Assembly (NCBI GenBank): GCA_964634005.1
Contig: CAZWKQ010000022.1
Coordinates: 1 to 28,686 of the forward strand
Direction of reading: 5' to 3'
Length of the DNA stretch: 28,686 bases
Origin: CAZWKQ01 sp964634005
GTDB taxonomy: Bacteria > Bacteroidota > Bacteroidia > Bacteroidales > JACABE01
Shown here: positions 24,108-28,686 of the stretch, piece after piece
How the letters are laid out: each line of letters opens with the position of its first letter
Position numbering within the stretch: the stretch's first letter is position 1
The notes under the pieces: generated by a model
The model's input: the letters and a program-made list of their open reading frames with translations, nothing else
Told to the model about the DNA's origin: nothing
Database searches by the model: none
Translations under genes and position numbers: made by a program

Positions 24108-25508
24108 TTATTTTAATAATTTTTCAAGTTTATAATATGCTGTTGACATATCGAGGACTGAATTGAAATAGTTAGATTGCGACTGTAGATATTGATTTTG
24201 AGCTTGTGATAGTTCCATGCTGCTTATAATTCCTTCTTTATATTTAATAAGTGATTTTGTATAAATTTTATATGCAAGGTCTCTGCTAAGTTTGTTTGTT
24301 TGATATTTATTCATTGAAGTCATAAATGATGAACGATAATCGGAAAATTGAGTTTGAAGACCCGATGAAAGTTGCTCTTTTGAGTTTTGTAGTTTTAGTA
24401 AATTCAAATTTGCCTGTTTTACTTTAGAAATTTTTTGTCCGCTGCCGAATATCGGAACGCTTACGCTCAATCCAACTAAATCAGGAGGTGTAAAAGAAAA
24501 TGATTTTTTGTTAAAATTAATCTGATGGTTATAATATGCAGCAATATCGGGCAAAAAAGTCGATTTCTGTAATTTAACATTCAGACTTGCCATTTGTTCT
24601 TGTACAAGCAGCATTTGGTAGTCGGTTTGTTCATCTACTTTAAGCTTTTTTTGCAGTACATCGGCATTTAGTGAAGAAACAAGAGTGGGTATATTATCGG
24701 TAAGTTCAATTTTATTTTGAATGTCCATACCCATTTGGTATTTCAATAGATTCAATGCAACCTCGCATTGTCTGTCTATCATTTCTTTTGTATTCTGGAT
24801 ATTAATCAATGTTACCTGCATTTGATCGACATCAGTGTCTTCTATCAGTCCCTCTTTGTTTATTTCCTTAATTTCTTCAAGAATTTTTGAAGTATTGTTG
24901 TAAATACTGTCAATTACCATTTTGTTTTCGTTCGCTATAACACAAAGGAAATAAGCATTACTTACTGCTTCTAACAAGTCGTTTTCTGACTTGGTTATAC
25001 TTATTTCTGAGAGTTTTTTAAATGTTTTTGATGTTTGAAGTCCTACAATGTAAGCTCCGCTAAATAGAAGCTGCGATACTGTTACATCAAAAGTAAGACC
25101 CCATTTTAAGTCTTCTTCCTTTGTCGGTTCGCTTGCAGCCGGCTGTTGTATATGACCGAATTTTGGATCGTTTCCTGTAAGCCCGTAAAGTGCTTGGTCG
25201 GCTTCGTACATCCAACTGCCGAGAGAACTTAATCCGGTAAATGCCTTAATATTTTCAGGAACTGTCAATTGGTATGAGCCTGCAAGCTTGCCGTTTACCT
25301 GTGGCAGCCCTACCGAAGTTGTTTCCCAGATTTTTTGTTTTGCCTGTTGTAAATCAATTTTTGAATTTTTTACAAGAGGACTGTTCTGTAGTGCGTAATT
25401 CTGAGCTTCTTTTAAACTGAATTTTAACTGTTGTTTGTTCTGGGCATAATTTTGATCACAAACAAAAAGTAAAATAAGTAAAACAATACTATTAAAAGCT
25501 TTTTTCAT
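24108..25508 (-). CDS. TolC-family outer-membrane efflux channel
   Basis: The 466-residue product has a signal peptide (1 to about 22, ending NYAQ) and two OEP domains of paired long helices, starting with LKEAQNYALQNSPLVKNSKIDLQQAKQKI. The second repeat includes MLLVQEQMASLNVKLQKSTFLPDIAAYYNH and the final KYKEGIISSMELSQAQNQYLQSQSNYFNSVLDMSTAYYKLEKLL, as usual for TolC/NodT-type proteins. It is the outer-membrane component of the tripartite pump. It is the second gene of the operon, 51 bp after tetR and about 28 bp before the MFP start. Confidence 0.93.
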   Translation of the reverse strand: MKKAFNSIVLLILLFVCDQNYAQNKQQLKFSLKEAQNYALQNSPLVKNSKIDLQQAKQKIWETTSVGLPQVNGKLAGSYQLTVPENIKAFTGLSSLGSWMYEADQALYGLTGNDPKFGHIQQPAASEPTKEEDLKWGLTFDVTVSQLLFSGAYIVGLQTSKTFKKLSEISITKSENDLLEAVSNAYFLCVIANENKMVIDSIYNNTSKILEEIKEINKEGLIEDTDVDQMQVTLINIQNTKEMIDRQCEVALNLLKYQMGMDIQNKIELTDNIPTLVSSLNADVLQKKLKVDEQTDYQMLLVQEQMASLNVKLQKSTFLPDIAAYYNHQINFNKKSFSFTPPDLVGLSVSVPIFGSGQKISKVKQANLNLLKLQNSKEQLSSGLQTQFSDYRSSFMTSMNKYQTNKLSRDLAYKIYTKSLIKYKEGIISSMELSQAQNQYLQSQSNYFNSVLDMSTAYYKLEKLLK

Positions 25509-25559
25509 TTTTCAAATATTTTCATGTTTATATTTCAGTCGTTTTCAATCATTTTTATA

Positions 25560-26174
25560 TTAAATAGAATCAATATTCATTTTTGTTTCTAAATATTTAA
25601 GCCCTTTAGAGCTTACAATACCTCTAAGATGATAAATAAATAGTTGTTTGAACACTTCGTGTTGAGGAAAATCTTTAGCATAAGCTTCATTCTCGAAAAA
25701 CACATCGTCTAATCTTTTAATGTATAGCGATGCAATAATATCAGGATTCAAATCGTCTCTGTAAAATCCTTCTTCTATTCCTTTCAGTAAATTACTTTTT
25801 ACTTTATTAAAGACATCAGACTTTTTGCTTATTATAAGTTCTTTTGTCAGTTCAGGGTAGTATTTTCTTAAATCGAACAAAAGAGGAGGGTGCAATGATC
25901 TGAGCATTTCCAAAGTATGCTTACTAACCAGTAACAATAGTTCTATAGCGTTCATTTCGCTTTCCAAGATTGACGACATCCTTTTATCGTGTTCGCAACT
26001 GAAAGTTGTTACAACTTTATAAACCAAATCGGCTTTATCCTTGAAATACTGATAAAGTGTTTTTTTCGAAATGCCTAATTGGTGGGAAATATCATCCATA
26101 GAAACACTCTTAATCCCGTATTTCATAAATAATTCCCTTGCCTTTTCTATTATGTATATTTCTTTTTCTTCCAT
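25560..26174 (-). CDS. TetR-family repressor of the efflux operon
   Basis: The 204-residue product has a helix-turn-helix at about residues 8-50 (IIEKARELFMKYGIKSVSMDDISHQLGISKKTLYQYFKDKADLV), the classical TetR signature, and a C-terminal ligand-binding all-helical domain (about 60-204). As first gene of the tetR-tolC-MFP-RND unit it probably represses its own operon until a pump substrate binds. The upstream region holds a perfect 9-bp inverted repeat, described separately. The ligand is unknown. Confidence 0.92.
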   Translation of the reverse strand: MEEKEIYIIEKARELFMKYGIKSVSMDDISHQLGISKKTLYQYFKDKADLVYKVVTTFSCEHDKRMSSILESEMNAIELLLLVSKHTLEMLRSLHPPLLFDLRKYYPELTKELIISKKSDVFNKVKSNLLKGIEEGFYRDDLNPDIIASLYIKRLDDVFFENEAYAKDFPQHEVFKQLFIYHLRGIVSSKGLKYLETKMNIDSI

Positions 26175-26206
26175 GCTGCAAAATTATATAAAAAAATAAA
26201 CCAAAA

Positions 26207-26229
26207 AAACTTTTTATTAAAAAAAGTTT
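26207..26229 (-). promoter_or_regulatory. Candidate TetR operator (perfect 9-bp inverted repeat)
   Basis: AAACTTTTT (26207-26215) and AAAAAGTTT (26221-26229) flank a 5-bp spacer, 32 bp upstream of the tetR ATG and between tetR and the divergent nucleoside kinase gene. Size and spacing fit a TetR dimer site. A further CAAAGTTTT follows at 26231-26239. The arms are A/T rich, so chance is not excluded. Confidence 0.55.
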
Positions 26230-26393
26230 CCAAAGTTTTATAATTTTCCGAGTTTAAATATGTAATACATTTAAAATCAAAGTTGTGAATATTTGGTCTA
26301 TTTTTTTATAATAAATTAATTTAAAACAATAAACAATCAATTTGAAAAAAAGGCGTTATTTTGTATTTAAAAAATTGTAAATATTTAATTTAT

Positions 26394-28055
26394 ATGATTG
26401 AAATATTTTGCATCAATTGTAATACTAAAAAAGAATTTCCGTTAGGGTTGACATTAAGCGAAATAGCCAAAGAGTTCGGAATAAATGGCAAATATCCAAT
26501 ACTTGCTGCGTTGGTAAACAATAAGCTCAAAGAAATGAGCTTTCAGATATTTAAGCCAAAAACCATACAGTTTATCGATATCACACATCCAATAGGAATA
26601 AGAGTTTATTTGAGGTCTCTGGCGTTTGTAATGTATAAAGCGGTGAAAGACTTATATCCGAATGCAATGTTAAGTATAGAACATTCGGTTTCAAAAGGAT
26701 GGTATTGCGAAATTGATAATTTTTACAGTGAGATAACCAACGAAGTTGCACAAAGAATAAAACATAGAATGCAAGAAATTATCGATATGGATATACCGTT
26801 TATACGTAAAGAAATTCTTACAAAAGAAGCTTCGGCTTTATTTGAAAGTCAGGGGCTTATAGACAAATCGAAGTTGTTTAACACTCGAAAACAATTATTT
26901 TCGTCGGTTTATTACCTCGATGATGCAATAAATTATTTTTATGGTTATTTGGTCCCTTCCACAGCTTATGTTAATAAGTTCGATTTAGTGAAATATTACA
27001 ACGGATTGTTGATTCAACCACCAAAAAGAGATAACCCCGAAGTTATTGAAGAGATGGTTGTTCAAAATAAAATGTTTAAGATTTTCAGAGAGCATAAAAA
27101 GTGGTGCGAAATATTGGAAGTTCCGTATGTTGGATATTTAAACGCTTTAATTGAAAATGATAAAATAAGTGATTTAATAAAAATTTCGGAAGCATTGCAT
27201 GAGAAAAAGATTGCCAAAATAGCCGATAATATTTTTAAAAGACGTGGAGATGTCAAGTTGATTCTTATTTCAGGGCCTTCATCATCAGGAAAAACCACTT
27301 TCAGTATGCGTCTTGGGGTTCAGTTGAGAGTACTTGGTTTTAAAACTGTTCAGATTTCTCTTGACAATTATTTTGTCAACAGAGAATTCACTCCTAAAGA
27401 CGAAAATGGAGATTATGATTTTGAATGTCTAGAAGCTCTGGATGTTGAGAGGTTTAACGAGGATTTGATGCGATTGATGAATGGTGAGGAAGTAGAAATC
27501 CCGAAGTTTAATTTTACTGACGGGAAACGTGTTTTTGATGGTACTATATTAAAACTTGAGAAAAATTCCTTGATTATTGTTGAAGGGATTCATGGCCTAA
27601 ACCCAAAACTTACACACAAAATTGAAGATAAATTGAAATACAGGATATTTGTTTCTGCATTGACACAATTATCCATCGACAAACAAAACCCTATACCCAC
27701 AACTGATAATCGATTACTTAGAAGAATAGTAAGAGATAGTAATTTCAGGAGCTATTCGGCATTGGATACTTTAAAACGATGGGACAGTGTAAGAAGGGGA
27801 GAAGAAAAGTATATTTTCCCTTATCAGGAAAATGCCGATATAATGTTCAATTCGGCTTTGCTTTACGAGTTGAGTGTATTAAAAAAACATGCCGATCCTA
27901 TTTTAAAGGAGGTCCCCGAAAATGTTCCGGAATATGCCGAAGCATTGCGTTTGCTTAAGTTTATTTCATATTTCAAAACCATAGTAAAAGAAGATGGAAT
28001 TCCACCTACATCCATTTTGCGTGAGTTTGTAGGAAACAGCAGTTTTATTTATTAA
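26394..28055 (+). CDS. Nucleoside (uridine) kinase with N-terminal TGS/ThrRS-like domains
   Basis: The 553-residue product has the architecture common in Bacteroidota and Firmicutes. There is a TGS-like N terminus (about 1-60, MIEIFCINCNTKKEFPLGLTL), a ThrRS/AlaRS second-additional-domain-like segment (about 60-200, IEHSVSKGWYCEID), and a C-terminal P-loop kinase of the phosphoribulokinase/uridine kinase type. P-loop GPSSSGKT is at 294-301, followed by SLDNYF, the PKFNF...GKR block and VEGIHGLNP (396-404). It likely phosphorylates a nucleoside such as uridine. The start at 26394 was chosen over 26361 because the protein then begins with the conserved MIEI. The retropepsin-like gene starts 9 bp downstream. 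Confidence 0.88.
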   Translation: MIEIFCINCNTKKEFPLGLTLSEIAKEFGINGKYPILAALVNNKLKEMSFQIFKPKTIQFIDITHPIGIRVYLRSLAFVMYKAVKDLYPNAMLSIEHSVSKGWYCEIDNFYSEITNEVAQRIKHRMQEIIDMDIPFIRKEILTKEASALFESQGLIDKSKLFNTRKQLFSSVYYLDDAINYFYGYLVPSTAYVNKFDLVKYYNGLLIQPPKRDNPEVIEEMVVQNKMFKIFREHKKWCEILEVPYVGYLNALIENDKISDLIKISEALHEKKIAKIADNIFKRRGDVKLILISGPSSSGKTTFSMRLGVQLRVLGFKTVQISLDNYFVNREFTPKDENGDYDFECLEALDVERFNEDLMRLMNGEEVEIPKFNFTDGKRVFDGTILKLEKNSLIIVEGIHGLNPKLTHKIEDKLKYRIFVSALTQLSIDKQNPIPTTDNRLLRRIVRDSNFRSYSALDTLKRWDSVRRGEEKYIFPYQENADIMFNSALLYELSVLKKHADPILKEVPENVPEYAEALRLLKFISYFKTIVKEDGIPPTSILREFVGNSSFIY

Positions 28056-28064
28056 TTTAACAAA

Positions 28065-28520
28065 ATGAATATAAATTCTATAATACCTCTTTCGTTGATT
28101 AAAATTGAAGACGGAGGTTATCATTTAATGATAAATGTCACTATCAACGATAAAAATGCAAAAATGATAGTAGATACTGGTGCATCGAAAACAGTTTTCG
28201 ATTTTAACAGTATTAAAAGTTATATAAATAATGAAAAACTAATTGATAATGAGGTTCTTTCAACAGGGTTAGGGAGTAATTCATTAAGCAGTAAGTTTGT
28301 CAATATCAAAAACTTAAAATTGGGTGAAATTGAAATAAAAAGATATAAGGCCGTAATTATTGATATGGCCAATGTAATTGAAACTTATACCAAATTGGGC
28401 TTGGAGCCTTTTGTAGGTATTTTGGGTTGCGATATTTTGTTAAAATTAAATGCAAATATTGATTTTAAAACAAAAGAATTAAAATTAAGCCGCAGGATAA
28501 ATCCAAAATTTTCAAAATAG
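28065..28520 (+). CDS. Retropepsin-like aspartic protease (single domain)
   Basis: The 151-residue product has the catalytic motif DTGAS (residues 37-41, IVDTGASKTVFD) after a β-strand, and a later hydrophobic GILGCDIL segment that corresponds to the second half of the retropepsin fold. With only one DTG per chain it must act as a homodimer, as in retroviral and bacterial retropepsin-like families. No signal peptide or transmembrane helix is visible, so it is probably cytosolic. It is co-directional with the nucleoside kinase, 9 bp apart. Substrate unknown; some members of the family may not be active proteases. Confidence 0.8.
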   Translation: MNINSIIPLSLIKIEDGGYHLMINVTINDKNAKMIVDTGASKTVFDFNSIKSYINNEKLIDNEVLSTGLGSNSLSSKFVNIKNLKLGEIEIKRYKAVIIDMANVIETYTKLGLEPFVGILGCDILLKLNANIDFKTKELKLSRRINPKFSK

Positions 28521-28585
28521 AATATTTAATAAAGATTTTTATTGAATAATTAGGTATAAAAAAGAGTTAAGGTAGTTTTTTCGGG

Positions 28586-28623
28586 TAAAATAAAAAGCCG
28601 AAATGTTTTTATCATTTCGGCTT
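28586..28623 (-). terminator. Intrinsic terminator downstream of tRNA-Leu
   Basis: AAGCCGAAATG (28595-28605) pairs perfectly with CATTTCGGCTT (28613-28623) around a 7-nt loop. On the minus strand the stem is followed by TTTATTTTA. It abuts the tRNA 3' end, overlapping by one base at 28623, and could also help end the plus-strand retropepsin transcript. Confidence 0.85.
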
Positions 28624-28686
28624 GGTACCCGGGGCGGGACTTGAACCCGCACGACCGCAATGGTCACAGGATTTTAAGTCCTGCGT
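28623..28686 (-). tRNA. tRNA-Leu (anticodon UAA), 5' part beyond window
   Basis: Reading the minus strand, the anticodon stem CAGGA/TCCTG (28683-28679 and 28671-28667) encloses the loop CTTAAAA, giving anticodon TAA at 28676-28674. A long variable arm with stem GACC/GGTC marks a class II tRNA, as expected for leucine. The T arm (GCGGG TTCAAGT CCCGC), acceptor 3' strand, discriminator A and an encoded CCA end (28625-28623) follow. The D arm and 5' acceptor strand are outside the window. Confidence 0.95.

Noticed and set aside
1..28686. Mobile elements, CRISPR arrays, toxin-antitoxin or defence islands
   Set aside because: I looked for transposase, integrase or Cas-type motifs, spaced direct repeats and small paired ORFs and found none; composition is even across the window.

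Overview
The window looks like ordinary chromosome of a low-G+C Bacteroidota, probably an anaerobic or microaerophilic Bacteroidales-like lineage. The evidence is a Bacteroidota-style promoter (TTTG, 19-20 bp, TAnnTTTG), secreted proteins with type IX secretion (T9SS) C-terminal domains, a PorV/PorQ-like barrel, short-LID adenylate kinases, a TGS/ThrRS-like nucleoside kinase, a GlsB/GlsA-like aminolipid pair and a class I hybrid cluster protein. I see no phage, transposon, CRISPR or integrase, and the whole window looks vertically inherited. The species cannot be fixed from this sequence.

Layout. 68-2983 (minus): a PorV/PorQ-like barrel followed by an outer-membrane protein with an N-terminal helix-hairpin-helix domain. 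3149-8785 (plus): one tightly packed run of hpt, a fused double adenylate kinase, a single adenylate kinase, obg and a secreted FG-GAP/T9SS protein. 8921-11770 (plus): a secreted papain-family protease. 11808-14190 (minus): acyltransferase, N-acyltransferase and engB. 14300-15457 (plus): a methionine-type aminotransferase. 15468-19154 (minus): an Rrf2 regulator, a ferredoxin-like protein and Hcp, then an intrinsic hairpin and two small cupins. 19539-26174 (minus): TetR regulator, TolC, membrane fusion protein and RND pump, ending in a clear terminator. 26394-28520 (plus): nucleoside kinase and a retropepsin-like protein. 28623-end (minus): tRNA-Leu(UAA), cut by the window edge.

How the genes work together. 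The hpt/adk/obg run joins purine salvage, adenine nucleotide balance and a ribosome-assembly GTPase. Its unusual point is three consecutive adenylate kinase domains in two genes, the middle one having lost key AMP-site residues. The Rrf2-ferredoxin-Hcp unit reads as a nitrosative-stress module: a cysteine-bearing, NsrR-like regulator next to a nitric-oxide or hydroxylamine-handling enzyme, with a well-formed promoter overlapped by a 38-bp imperfect palindrome that I propose as the autoregulatory operator. The TetR-TolC-MFP-RND genes form a self-contained drug-efflux operon with a perfect 9-bp inverted repeat upstream. No obviously new defence or mobile system was found. The best leads are the triple adenylate kinase array, the Rrf2 operator and the paired HhH-barrel/PorV-like genes.
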